A DNA stretch of 64,000 bases from Sipunculus nudus (lineage: Eukaryota; Annelida; Sipuncula; Golfingiida; Sipunculidae), in assembly GCA_026874595.1 (NCBI GenBank), contig CM049309.1:56698426-56762425 (forward strand), written 5' to 3'. The translations under genes were made by a program, and so were the position numbers. Of this stretch, positions 11,792-23,150 are shown one piece after another. Position 1 is the first letter of the stretch, and every line of letters starts with the position of its first letter. Below the pieces are notes generated by a model. It saw nothing but the letters and a program-made list of their open reading frames with translations. It had not been told where the DNA came from and did no database searches.

Positions 11792-14700
11792 CTGCAAACA
11801 AACAACAGGCGATAACACATCAGTGAAGGAAAGATGAGAGGTTCCTACAGCTGAGCACTCATTCAGTACACAAGAAATTAGTATATCTAGTTGAAAACAG
11901 GATTAAAAATTAATGCAAGCAATTTTAAATAAATTTATATTTTAGATAGAAAGTAAACTTGTATATCATGTTTAACAACTAACTGCAAGGCCAGCAGGAT
12001 CCATGTCAGACCTTTCTCTTAAGTAGCTGCAATGAATTCCTGATTTATGCTAGCACTGTATATGAATATTCATAATTTGGTTATCTTAATGATGACTGCT
12101 TTCTATTTCACAATCACAACACACAAAAGTACTTCTGTCTTCAGTTTATGAGACACACTCACTTCTCTGGTCCACCTGATGGAGTTTGACCTGATTGTCC
12201 ACAGATATACTAAGCATGGTGAAGTCTGTATCACCAGTCACAGCCCGGGCACTCTCACTGCTTGGGGTAAACGCTAGCCCAGTGACAAAGATATTGTGGG
12301 CATTTTTCACATGGTAAAGCCTCTGAATATAGAAATAAGATTACATTAGATGATACAGAGAGAGAAAATAAAAGAGAAGACAAAGAGAGACAAAATCTAA
12401 CAGATTGATATATTTGCAATTCTAAATTGTTATAATGCTTTACTACCAATTAAATTATACACACATACAACATTGGTCCTATTTACTTAACTGCATTTCA
12501 TTACTTACAGCCCATCAGGTACTGTATTTCTTAATTAACAGGCAAAGAAATCTGACTCTCAACCACCACTCCACCTGTCCTTAGTCATCCTTAACTTCAT
12601 CCTTAATTCAGTCATCTCAAACTGATACAAACCTGAAGGCTGAAAGAAATGTAGACTGATACACTCCCAGAGATGGTGCCAACGCCAAGGTATACACCAT
12701 CATCACTGAAAACATAAACACAGTGCAACATAAAAATCTTATCAAGATCAAACAAACATCATCTGATCAAAGTGAAAACAGCATCGGAGCAAACCCTGTT
12801 AAATATGTGAAAAGACGGCAAAACCTAATTTAAAAATTTCATTTTGACATTTAGTATTCAATTTCATATACACCTGACTGCTATTTAACAGGTCTCTGTT
12901 AGCAAAACTATCTGATTTACAATCAGGGTCATGATGATGTTCCCACTTCTTTTATTGAATTTTCAATGTATTTTCCAGGTTTTTTAAGTTTGGATTTTTA
13001 AGGATTTTTTTTTTTGGCATAACCACCTTTAAACATCCCTCAGCCCCGATAAATCCATCTTGAACCCGTTTACCGATACATAAATCTAGTATCAAAGAGA
13101 AAAAGATTTTTGTTGACAAAATTAATATAATGTAATATTTCTCTTGGTTTACCATAACTGCAATGAAATTAATCTCCTCTACGAAATTTTCAAAATTGAG
13201 GCACTTTTAAAAAGGCCTTAAAATATATGAAAAGTCAAGGATGTTTAAAGTTGTAGGAACCCTGTATGATCTACAAAGTAATACATGAATATCCAACAGT
13301 ATCTGACAGCTGATGTACAATTGTACCTGATAGCGCAAGCTGACAGTTCCTCAGTTCCTGTGCTGACTGTCCGCTCAGATCGGTAGGATGTAGTTTCCCA
13401 TTTTGTGATATAACAAGGTGAAGGTTTCTTTTCTCGTTTACTTGGAATGTGCAGTGTAAAAAGTTTGTATTGGTCTTTCTTGTCTATTACTATACCATAC
13501 CTGAAAAGAAAGGTGTTCAAAATTATCAGAGATACAGATAACAAAATCCAGAATTGAACAAAACTACCTGTCAATCCACTGGTTCTCAAACAACATGGGC
13601 ACTTAAATGGACAGATCTACAAAAGAGCTGCATATTTTCAATTGTAATAGGTTTATACAACAATAATTATTATGTAATAAATATAATATAAACTGGAAAT
13701 CTGATTATGCAGTAAAAACATTTAGGAAAATATAAGATATTTTAGTCTGGAAGATATGGAAAACTAGATGTGGTAGGACAATGGTCCTCAAGAGGGCCCC
13801 ACAGGTCTGTATTTCAATAGTTCTGGAGTCCTAAAAGGTATCAATTATCCCTGCAAGTTTGAGAAAGACCAAGCATGACCTTGTTGAGATAATGTGTGCG
13901 AAAGGAAATCATCAATTTTGCTGTGGCGGCTACATTAGAATTCAGACAGGTCTGTAATTCAATAGGTCTGGAGCCCTCATAGGTATCAATCATCCCTGTG
14001 AATTTGAGAAGGCTCAAGCATGTTGTTGTTGAGATATAGCGCTAAAGAAAATCCCCAATTGCGCTGTGGCGACCATATTGAAATTCAGACAGGTCTGTAA
14101 TTCCATAGGTGTAGGTACCAATCATCGCTGTGAATTTGAGAAAACTCAAGCATGCTGTTGTTGAAATATATCGACGCCACGAAAATCTGGTGGCCTCTGA
14201 CCTCATTAAATATTCATGGATATTGCCAGTAAAACAAACATATTCAAGAAATCATATTGGTTGAAATTTTTTTGGAGTTTCATTCATTTCCATTACTAGA
14301 ATTTACCCATATGAGTACCTGCATCCACACTTTTTTTTAAATTATGAGTAAGCACTGACATGGCGTGCGCGTTTGAAATGCACTGACACAAACTGCGGGA
14401 CATGTTGCCGATTTGGCGAGGGGTGAGATGTTCCGCGTCCAAAATCGTCCCAACGATTAACCCGCAACATGATTCACTTGTGGAAAAACTGGGGGACATA
14501 TTGCCGATATGGGCAGTGTTGAGATGTTCCCGGTCTAAATTCGTCCCAGTGGTCAACCGACAACAACATTCATTTGTGTTGACTTTAGCGGACTGCTTAC
14601 AAAAGGCCGACGCGTAGTGAATGTTTGGCAGACTATGTCAGGTTTGATTTGATTGGTTAGCGAGAGGAGATAGAGGACGACGTGGGCGCACTGTGAGAAT

Positions 14701-17700
14701 GGCCATGGCACACGGCAGGTATTAAACCCATAATATTTTTATTGATTTTGAGGCCATTTCTTTACCAAACGCCTAAAAAATATAAACTCCTTCTTCCCCG
14801 GACCAAGATGCACCCTCCCACGAAGTTTGACAACAGTGCGATCCCTAGCGTGCGAATGAATCCGGATAGACAAACAGATTCCCGTGAATTATAGTATGAT
14901 TCCCGTGAATTATAGTATGATTCCCGTGAATTATAGTATGATGTTCCTGGTAAGTTATCATGGCGACACAAATAAGTAGCTTGGTGACCTCTGACTTCAT
15001 TAAATATGCATGGATTTTGCCTATAATGGAACTCAGGCAAGATAATCTACTGATAAGTAGTTTGTGGTGAGTTTTATGAAAATCTATCAATCTTTCAAAG
15101 CCTTTGTAAGTTATGTTGACACTAACAGTTAAAGGATGGACAGACCATGGGTATAACATTACGTCTCATCTAAGACGGCCATATAAAAATGACACAAATG
15201 TTAAAATGTGTCATTCATCAGTTGATCTCCATCTACTTTGCAGGATATTCATTCATCTACCTTCACTCACCTGCAGCATCTTACTCTATACTTGGCAGTG
15301 GTCTTTTGATTCCACGTAAGTTCAATTAACTTGCTGGCGTCTTTGACATTCCAGATAAAGCTGTGGTTATCTCGAGAGACAGTAACTATCTGAAATAAAA
15401 AGAAACAACCAAGGTTTGTTATTTACAAACATCAAACAATCTGTAATATGAAAAATGGGACCTGTTAGGCATGACACACCACTAAAATCAATTCCAAGAA
15501 TATTAAACTCCTAATGGTCATGTTAGCTGTGCACTTTTATATTTGAAAGATGCAGGGCCCTCTCATGATCACATATTTGTAAAAGAATCAAAATTAATGT
15601 TATTTTGTTACAAACCATGTCCCAGCCTGTCACTTCTACAAATATCAAAATACTGACCTGATTCCATATATGAACACAGAAAACATCAAAGAACATTTAT
15701 GCTAACTGTGAGGTATATAAAAAAGGTGATTTTGATATTTGGTGTACTTGAAGTGTAACAAAAGACTTTCAGTGGAGTTTTTTGGTGAATTTCTCCAGAT
15801 GAATTAGGTCATATTGACCTAGTTTAGAGTATGATACTAGTTTTGTCCCTAACTATTTCAGGAAAAAAACTATAACAGTTTTGATCTGTGCACTGTTAAC
15901 AGAGAGACGACAGACAAAGAATCATTACTATAGCTCAGATGACTAACACACAGCAGAGCTAAAATCAACCACTGCATGTTACAATAATCATGTTCAAACA
16001 AATGTTTCTACAATACAAAAAATGTCCAAAGCATGTTAAATTTATCAAGTTAAAAAAATTATTATATTTTCAGCAGTACAAAGAAACAATCAAACTGTGG
16101 TACATTCATGTCCACAGAAATAACTATCCACAATACAAAGAAACATCAAAATTTATCTTGTGTGAATTCACCCTTTTAGATGATCTGCATGGTTTCACTT
16201 GATGAATGACTTAAATCCTTAAATTAAGTTGAGGAGAGGGAAGACCAACTATGTATGTTATCAGATCACCATGTCAACACAATACCTGTAATAGTGATAC
16301 GAAGGGTTGGGGGATGTCCCCACTTGTATCACATACAGTTATTGATGCGCATTGCTGAAAATTCCATATCAGGTTGGTGGCAGAAGTCTTTATTCAACAG
16401 CAAGAGGTCTGGGACAATCCCAGTCTCTCTCTGAGAGAACCGCCCAGTCTCCTCCTGTGGGCACGCACCATACAAGAGTTCTGATACAGAGCTTTCAAGG
16501 GACATATGAGACATACATGTCCATTGTTCTGCATTTCGTCATAAAAGCTATTCCTTACAGGATGACCCCAACTAGGTCACAATTACATCAGAGTTGGAAA
16601 TATTCTTTCAGAGTTTTCTATATTTTGATTGGACCAAAGTTTCCTGGGACATCCCATGTCAGGCTCAACATAGACTAAATATATGAAGCTATTATCCTTA
16701 TCCCTGTCCCTTTAAAAATCATTTTTGTATGTACTCTCAGTTTAGCTGTTCTTGCAGATCCTGGTAGCCTGTAATTGTTTTCTCTCGGAATTAGTATTAT
16801 TGTAAACTCACCAAGTTAGTGCAGATACCCATAAATTTTCTTGGCTTGGTCTGATTATCAATACACAGAAGTGGAACCAAAATTGATCTTGATTAATGCA
16901 GGCAATAATTTTAAAGATTCTAAATAATGAAATGTTGTAATGTTCCTTTAAATATTTCTTCATAAACAAGTATACCATCTCCTACATCATAACATAAGTA
17001 CCAACCTGTAGAAAATTCCATCTTATAATACTTACATGAGTGCCTTTGGGAATTATATCAATATCATCTATTTCATTGCTGTGGGCTTGGATGTCATGGA
17101 TTTTTTCTAAACTGGGAATCTGAAATAAAAGGTGCAAATTATTCAACTCAATTCTATATTTGTATTTGCCACAGGGCACTCCATCTAAACAGAAGTATTT
17201 ACCTCAATATAATTCCTAATGTGAATGAAGGATTCCATGAACACTTTAATTATTTTCATGATGGCACTTAAATTCCTAATAAAGTCTGCCACCATGACTT
17301 TTTTTAAGATCAGTGTTTTCCTATTATGATGTGATGGACTGTGACCTCTAGTATGAAACAAACAACCCTGAGTAAAATTTCTCCTTTGCTTTATTCTGGG
17401 AATCAGTGGCAAGATATAAACTTTGACACCAGTTCTTTATAATCAAATTTTAAGACCTTCCCACATGCTTGAATGCTAGTAAAAAAATGTTCAGAATAAA
17501 CAGGGTTACTTTTACTATTAAACAGGCAGAAAACTAACAAGGCCTACAGATCTAATGTGAACCTGTGCAATGGGATATACATCAGGTATAATGCTTCCAT
17601 GTTGCACCTATACTTTTAAGTACACGTGTGACATTTATATGTACAATACCAGCACTGAACATTTCGAACCCGAGTACAGGCATCAATTACAACACAAAAA

Positions 17701-20700
17701 TGATTGTAGGTGGCACCACCAGTCTTGTGTACGAGAAAGCCATAAAAGATTTTTGGACATGCAAAATTTAAGGCAGATACTTCAAACTACTCATCCCCTA
17801 TTTGCACTGTAATTTTAATACTGTAATTTTAGTATCCTTTTTGGCCAAATGACTTATATCAGCTTCCTGTGACTCAGCCAAAATTCAATGAACTGAAACC
17901 ATTCGAACAAACTTGAGAGATATATTTCTGTGTAATATTGAACAATCTGGCTGGATATTTTCAGACAAGATTTTTTAAGGTTTTTTTTAGCATTTTCCTG
18001 ATAAAATCTAAATAAATGCAAATAGCAAAAAAAGAAGCAAAATCCGATAGAGTTTTTTAGATGACTGATTTTTTGCATAAAATGCAGTGATGCTAGCTCC
18101 TGCCATTTTTCAGATAGTACGGGTTAATGTACAGGAGACAGTGGAGGGACGACACTGCACTAAGCTCGCAGGTTTGCTTAAAATCTCTTTTGTGTTAAAT
18201 GAAAAGCTAAATGTATACAAATTACAAGATAAAAAATTTAATCTATACCAGTTCATACACTTGCTGCAGGGAAGTAATGTATTCTACGTTTGAAGAGTTA
18301 TCATAAAACACAAACAAATCAGAGATATCTTCATTAGCACCCACCTTCCACACTCTGAGGTGGCCATCTGCTCCACCAGTGGCCATGAACTGCTTTTCTT
18401 GACACAGCTGGACAACTTTTTGGAATGGATACTCCTTATCAAAGTCTGTCTGCACTGATTCAAGCTTTTCTACCTCAAAAGACACTGTCTTTGAGGCATC
18501 TTTGTAATTTTGAGACTGTGTGTGCTTGCCTTTCCTTTTACGTATACTTGCATCATTTTTGGGATCTGTAAAATTTCAGTGTCATAGTTAGATAGGTACA
18601 AACTCATGATTTGTACCTTTCAAAGAATTTTAAACATGGAACTGCATCAGTCCTTGAGAACTAATAAAATAATATTTGATTGAAAATGTTTTCTGATTGA
18701 CAACTTTTTTATCATTTTATTAATCAATTTTATCCAAATATTAGTATTGATTTTTTATTTCAGTTGTAGTTCCATTATGTAGCCATGCTGTTTACCTTCA
18801 CAAAAACAGTAAAAGATAAATCTAGTCAATTCCACCAAGTGGTGCCCATAGATTTTTTTGGCAATAATGCTGATATTTCTGTCCAGTATTTTACAATGGC
18901 AGAAATTTATATGCACTCTGGCAACAGAGAATGAAAGATTATAAACATATATAATGTACACTTTGTAACTTTCTAGAAGTTTTCTCCTGAAGTGGTAGTG
19001 CAGAATGGCATCTTTTCAGGTGACAATGTGTTTTATTATATTTATGGTACAAAGTTCTACTGTCATCCAATCAAAGTGTCCTCGAGTTCAGTCAATATGT
19101 CATGACAAAAATAGATCATTTTCTCGGGATATTAATTGTTTCACTCAAATTCTTTGTAGCATAGGGTGGTGGTTTCTTTGTATATAATTGCAGAAGTACT
19201 TGATTGATATGCTGACAGGTAATATTTCAAAATAATATGACTTTGTTAAACAATATCACTAAAAACGATTGGCGCCCCTTGGTGCCATGTACTATAATTA
19301 CCATCATTATTGTCCTTGGTGGTGATGATCTTGTAACGCAGTGTGTACAGCTGACAAACCCCCTCCATGCCAACCGCCAATAGGAAGGTCTTGCCATCAT
19401 TTGTGACAGCACTGCACATGACAGCTCTGGTGTCAGTATCATAATGCAGGACCCTGCTGCCTGTCAGGCCATCAATTTCCTGTTTCAGTTCATACACATC
19501 CTGCAAACAGCATACAAGAGAATATCAGAAATAATACAAGCAATTCGATGGAATTAATGTCCCCCGCTTTGTTGTCTTTTATGCATGATAGGCAAGCAAA
19601 ATTATGATATGTGGAGAAAATCTTGAGGGCACATGGAAACTTAAACAGAAGCACTATGACATACGGAGACATCTGAAGGCGAACATAAAAACTAAAACAC
19701 ATTGAGAAATAGGACCATAATCCACTATGACATGTGGAGACAACTGCAGGCGAACATAAAAACTAAAACACAATGAGAAAATTGGATCAAAATTTGATAA
19801 TTTTGTTTTTGAGCTGGAAAAAAATATTTATTTAGATAGACACTCCAAAAACAATCCCAACCAATGTATGCATGAGAGCAATCACTGACCCAAATTTTAA
19901 TGAAATTGGATAATCCTAACAGACAAACAGAGAGACAAGACAGACAGGTGTCTCATATATTACAGCATTTTTACAATGTCCGCTTATGCCAAAAATACAT
20001 TAATGAATTTTCTTAGGCACTGCCCATTTCACTTAATTGATCATGAACAAATAATTGTGCAACTAGAAAAAAACCTTTGGAACTCCCATTACTGTTATTG
20101 ATGACTAGAACAACTGCATGGTAACAGTAATGTTTGTCTGTCCTGAATAATAGAACTTCACAGCTAACACTAAATGAATGCACCCAGATCTGACCGATGG
20201 AGGCCATTGTCATATATCAAAATTTTCTGGTATAATAACCAGCACTGTGTCAATTTGCTGATAGCCTGATACCCTAAAAAATGGTACCAGTTTCTAAACT
20301 TTAGTAAACCCTTGGCATTTGGTCAAATAATTATTTTAGAGCATACTTAAACATAGTCTAAAGGCAGAATGTTAACCATAAGGTAATTAACTGCTTAAAA
20401 AGAAGGGAGTGGCTAAACAGCCGGCAGGGTGCCAGCAGTTAAGTCCACAGGCTAAACAACCGTCAGAAAAAATTGACCTTGCCGGCAGTCTAGCCTACAA
20501 GCTAAACTGCCGGCAAATGATTTAGTGTGATACTCAACACTTTCCATTATTATTTTGAAAATGAGCTGACACTGCTGACTTACTAAATCAGATATTTTGC
20601 AGGTCTATATGTAAGAATTATAATTTGGTGTAGATATTTCTTGCATCATCTCACAACTCAATAGGTTCAACAGCCTTATTTGGGTGTTAATAACCTTTGA

Positions 20701-23150
20701 TCAAGTAATAAGCTGATCCTTGAACCATTTATTTGACATCTCCTGGGTTGTTTGTTTTCACCCACTAATTATTTGTATCCTCATGACCACACTGGTGTAT
20801 AACTTTACAGTTGTTATAATTCACTTGATAACCTTTAATCAAAGAATCTGCATATCCTTTTATATATTAAGAGATTTTTGTTTTACATATTCCCCACTGT
20901 TTGCTCATATGCATATATAAGCAGCTGATATGCCAGTCAACTTCAGTTTAATTCCTATAAATCTACATAAATCTACAAGTGCTGTAAATATCACAAAATG
21001 TGCACTTTTAATACCTACTCTTCATACTTATAACATAAATACCAGCAAAATCTTAATAGGTAAGTCAGCACCACATTGTCAGCTCATTGTCAATATAATA
21101 ATGGAGAGTACAGAGTATCCCACTAAAACTCTGAAATAGAGCATGCATTCATTTGTCAGCAGTTTAGCTTTTGGGCTAGACTGCTTGAAAGGTCAATTGT
21201 CCCTGCCGGCTGTTTGGCCTGTGGACTAAACTGCTTGCACACTGCCGGCTGTTTAGCCAATTCCTAAAACGATCATGGCTAAGAGTAAGAGATATTTTTG
21301 GAAAACACCAGCATGCTTTTGGTGGTATTCAATTTATACTCGACATACTTGAAAAATGAATATTAATTAAAACAATTTATAAAACTGTAGCAGGCTGTTT
21401 GGATGTATAATTTTTTATTTGTGACTTATCAGTAGTGGTGTAAGTGCAATATGTAGGTACTGATGGTAAAGTCAGGCCTTTCTATTTTTTTTTCTTTATT
21501 AAGTCATCTCCGAGATTCATTTAAAATACGTCTCGTTGTACAAATTCCACAAAAATATATTCAAAACTAGAATACGGGTAGTCGACAAGCGACTACGTGT
21601 ATCCCCCAAAATCTGAGTAGGTCAGGTTAAGTGAGGCATGGATTGAGTGGCAAGGGGAAACAGAGTTACATGTGTTACATATTAGAATGGATGTCTGCCA
21701 CGTTAACATGATTGTAGGTGGCACCACCTGTTATTTGAACAAGAAACTATCCAAGATGTATACACATGCAAAATTGCAGGTTGAAAAGTCAAACCACTGC
21801 AAAGATACGAGTGATTTTATCCCAGAGCAGACAAACAGATGGACGCTGTGCAAAATTGGCTGCAGGTGGCGCCACCATTTTTGTGTAAGCTACAAAGCTA
21901 TCCAAGGGCTACATTTGTGTAAAATTTTTTTCCTGATTGGTCAAACGAGTCCAGAGATATAAGCATGGATGTCTACAGCGTGAATGTGAATGTAGGTGGC
22001 GCCACCTGTCATAAAATCAAGCTATGCGAGATGTATAGGCATACCCAATTTCAGGTAAATTGGTCGAACCACTGCAGAGATAGGAGTGATTTTAACCCAA
22101 GGCAGACAAACAGATGGACGCTGTGCAAAAATGGCTGCAGGTGGCGCCCCCATTTTTGTGTATGTTATAAAGCTATCCAAGGGCTACATTTGTGTAATTT
22201 TTTTTGCCTGATTGGTCGAATGGTTCCCCGAGATATGAGCTTGGATGTCTGCAGCGTGAACGTGAATGTAGGTGGTGCCACCCGTCATAAAATCGAGAAA
22301 GCTGCCCAGGATGTATAAACCTGCAAAATTTCAGGTGAATAAGTCAAACCACTTCTGAGATATGAGTGTTTTTATCCCAAGGCAGATGAACAGATGGACA
22401 CTGTGCAAAAATGGCTGCAGGTGGCGCCACCATTTTTTGTGTATGTTATAAAGCTATCCAAGGGCTACATTTGTACAAAATTTTTTTCCTGCTCGGTCAA
22501 AGGTTCCTGAGATATGTGGGTTTATGTGTGGAAACAGACGCACAAATGGACACTGGGCAGAGAGGAAAGGTCAGAGGTCAAGGCCAATTGGTTAGGCACC
22601 ATTTCACATGTGACCCGATTATTGGTGTAAGTTTCGAAAAAACTGTCCAGTAGTCTCAGAGGAGTTATCCTGAAACGAACGCGGCAGCAGCGACAATGGG
22701 GGCGGCGGAACCCGGTCAAAATTATAGTATCCGCAAAGCTTCGTTTTGCCGGATACAATGATACATCATGATAGGGTGAAATAGATTAACAATGGCTGCG
22801 AGTGGGGACACGCCACACCCACACTAAAGGTGGCTGCCTTGTCACCCTATATGTAATCACCAAGGTGCTGCATATGTCGATTAGCTACGAGACCATCTCA
22901 AACATCTGTCAAGTGTCAACGTTATCACCAGAAATGGCAGAATACACCAGTGTCAACACTAAACAGAAACCACTCACTACTATTAATTATAGGGAAATAA
23001 TAGCATTATAATCACCAGCGAATTAGCTACTCCTGTCTTCGCCTGTCCTCCACCGCCTGCTATTAGGAAATGACGATCGCCCAATGCACGTAAGGTGTAT
23101 GGAGGAAAGTCTGTTTGGGCCACGGTGACAGCTCCCCTTTTGGGCGCCAT
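11706..23150 (-). CDS. PREB: PREB / SEC12-like: ER WD40 guanine-nucleotide exchange factor for SAR1
   Basis: Nine coding exons on the minus strand, in order: 23150-23016, 19500-19302, 18565-18345, 17119-17036, 15389-15271, 13500-13327, 12705-12633, 12322-12163, 11791-11706. Every junction is GT/AG and every phase matches. The total is 1251 nt, giving 416 aa plus stop; human PREB is about the same length. Family knowledge: Sec12/PREB loads GTP on SAR1 at ER exit sites, starting COPII coat assembly; the vertebrate protein was also named for binding the prolactin promoter. Sequence marks: the glycine-rich AGGGGQAKTG segment near residues 31-40, which matches the conserved loop of Sec12 proteins; WD40-type blades (FMATGGADGHLRVWK, residues ~171-185, and FIWN); an FSLQ segment near residue 335; and one C-terminal membrane span (residues ~391-416, LWAIAGFILLIYLFFWLIAA). 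The start ATG at 23150 lies directly before the conserved N-terminal block. Identity is from remembered homology and is very likely. Confidence 0.95.
12163..12322 (-). CDS. PREB: PREB exon 8
   Basis: RLYHVKNAHNIFVTGLAFTP, then the last blade (FTMLSISVDNQVKLHQV). Donor gtgagt after cagaga-a, leaving one base for exon 9. Confidence 0.9.
12633..12705 (-). CDS. PREB: PREB exon 7
   Basis: 24 codons, GVYLGVGTISGSVSVYISFS, corresponding to human [20 protein letters not shown]. Ends LQ in phase 0 before gtttgt. Confidence 0.92.
13327..13500 (-). CDS. PREB: PREB exon 6
   Basis: Reads YGIVIDKKDQYKLFTLHIPS followed by a PCYIT-W segment, parallel to LFTVQIPHKR...PCYLTAW in human PREB. The donor gtacaa is acceptable but weak; exon 7 fits the phase (two bases plus one). 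Confidence 0.9.
13780..14190. repeat. Tandem repeat of ~150 bp in PREB intron 5, three copies
   Basis: Three diverged copies share caggtctgtaattcaatag, ggtatcaat(t/c)atccctg and ctcaagcatg(t/c)tgttgttgagat. They start near 13800, 13950 and 14090. Wording of this type (ctgtggcggc, aattcagacagg) is typical of dispersed invertebrate repeats. No open frame. Confidence 0.8.
14391..14582. repeat. Two-copy 96 bp tandem repeat in PREB intron 5
   Basis: aactg(c/g)gggacat(g/a)ttgccgat is at 14391 and again at 14487, followed in both by gagatgttcc(g/c)(c/g)g and tcgtccca. The copies are about 75-80% alike. Confidence 0.8.
14879..14942. repeat. Three perfect 21 bp repeats
   Basis: ttcccgtgaattatagtatga occurs three times in a row without a mismatch, so the expansion looks recent. 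It lies in PREB intron 5. Confidence 0.95.
15271..15389 (-). CDS. PREB: PREB exon 5
   Basis: Starts IVTVSRDNHSFIWNVKDASK, a WD-type blade, and ends YRVRCC plus two bases. Donor gtgagt, acceptor tttcag. Confidence 0.92.
17036..17119 (-). CDS. PREB: PREB exon 4
   Basis: 28 codons starting IPSLEKIHDIQAHSNEIDD, matching the human PSLEKVLEFKAHEGEIEDL region. Donor gtaagt, acceptor tttcag. Confidence 0.93.
17538..18180. repeat. Compound dispersed repeat, copy C (PREB intron 3)
   Basis: Shares its start with copy A (acctgtgcaatg(g/a)gat, aggtataatgcttc at 17560-17600 and 6720-6760), has a palindrome variant ggtggcaccacc at 17708-17719, then the cctgtgactcagccaaaa module, and ends with the tail gacgacactgcactaagctcgcaggtt. 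It is a short version of the 6580-9930 region, probably by internal deletion. Confidence 0.75.
18345..18565 (-). CDS. PREB: PREB exon 3
   Basis: Starts with a basic linker (RKRKGKH), then KLESVQTDF and the blade ATGGADGHLRVWK. This is the most recognisable part of the protein. Donor gtgggt. 221 nt, phase 1 in, phase 0 out. Confidence 0.93.
19302..19500 (-). CDS. PREB: PREB exon 2
   Basis: Begins DVYELKQEIDG after a tttgcag acceptor and includes LHYDTDTRAVMCSAV, the counterpart of the human HSHDTETRATM region. It ends in KDNNDg before a gtaatt donor, leaving one base of a codon that exon 3 completes. Confidence 0.9.
19652..19787. repeat. 71 bp tandem duplication in PREB intron 2
   Basis: cactatgacat(a/g)(c/t)ggagaca at 19652 and 19723, followed in both copies by gcgaacataaaaactaaaac. 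Only a few differences separate the copies. Confidence 0.85.
20410..21259. mobile_element. Foldback/MITE-like element with ~111 bp inverted arms (PREB intron 1)
   Basis: Left arm 20410-20520 and right arm 21149-21259 are reverse complements at roughly 80-85% identity. Both outer ends read TGGCTAAACAGCCGGCAG. Each arm contains several short copies of gctaaac(t/a)gccggca in both directions, so an arm can also fold on itself. The ~630 bp core is A/T-rich with no transposase. I could not find a clear target duplication, so the exact ends are provisional. The superfamily is unknown. Confidence 0.8.
21572..21602. repeat. 5' edge hairpin of repeat copy D
   Basis: Seven-base perfect stem GTAGTCG/CGACTAC with loop acaag, flanked by a further ATAC/GTAT pairing. 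It sits where similarity to the family begins. Confidence 0.75.
22727..22756. repeat. 3' edge hairpin of repeat copy D
   Basis: gtatccgcaaagc, loop ttc, gttttgccggatac. Same fold as 7683-7712 with changed bases, followed in both places by aatgat. Confidence 0.75.
23016..23150 (-). CDS. PREB: PREB exon 1
   Basis: 45 codons starting MAPKRGAV. It carries the glycine-rich AGGGGQAKTG motif and ends GVANSL before a GTGATT donor, which is weak beyond the GT. Two in-frame ATGs lie farther upstream (23168 and 23186); ATG 23150 is chosen because human PREB starts with a similar short basic stretch. Confidence 0.88.

Larger units (their letters stand above)
21569..22760. repeat. Compound dispersed repeat, copy D (GGTGGCGCCACC family, PREB intron 1)
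   Basis: The best preserved copy. It opens with a hairpin (GTAGTCG 21578-21584 / CGACTAC 21590-21596, with outer ATAC/GTAT), contains exact palindromes at 21865-21876, 21995-22006 and 22420-22431 plus variants near 21716, 22139 and 22267, and closes with a hairpin at 22727-22756. The interior alternates two half-units of about 130 and 150 bp. The plus-strand frames in it read through repeats and are not genes. Confidence 0.8.

Noticed and set aside
21672-22653. Plus-strand frames with repeated GGAT and CNGCRW motifs
   Set aside because: They arise from the GGTGGCGCCACC repeat family; the same words appear at intergenic copies and in broken frames.
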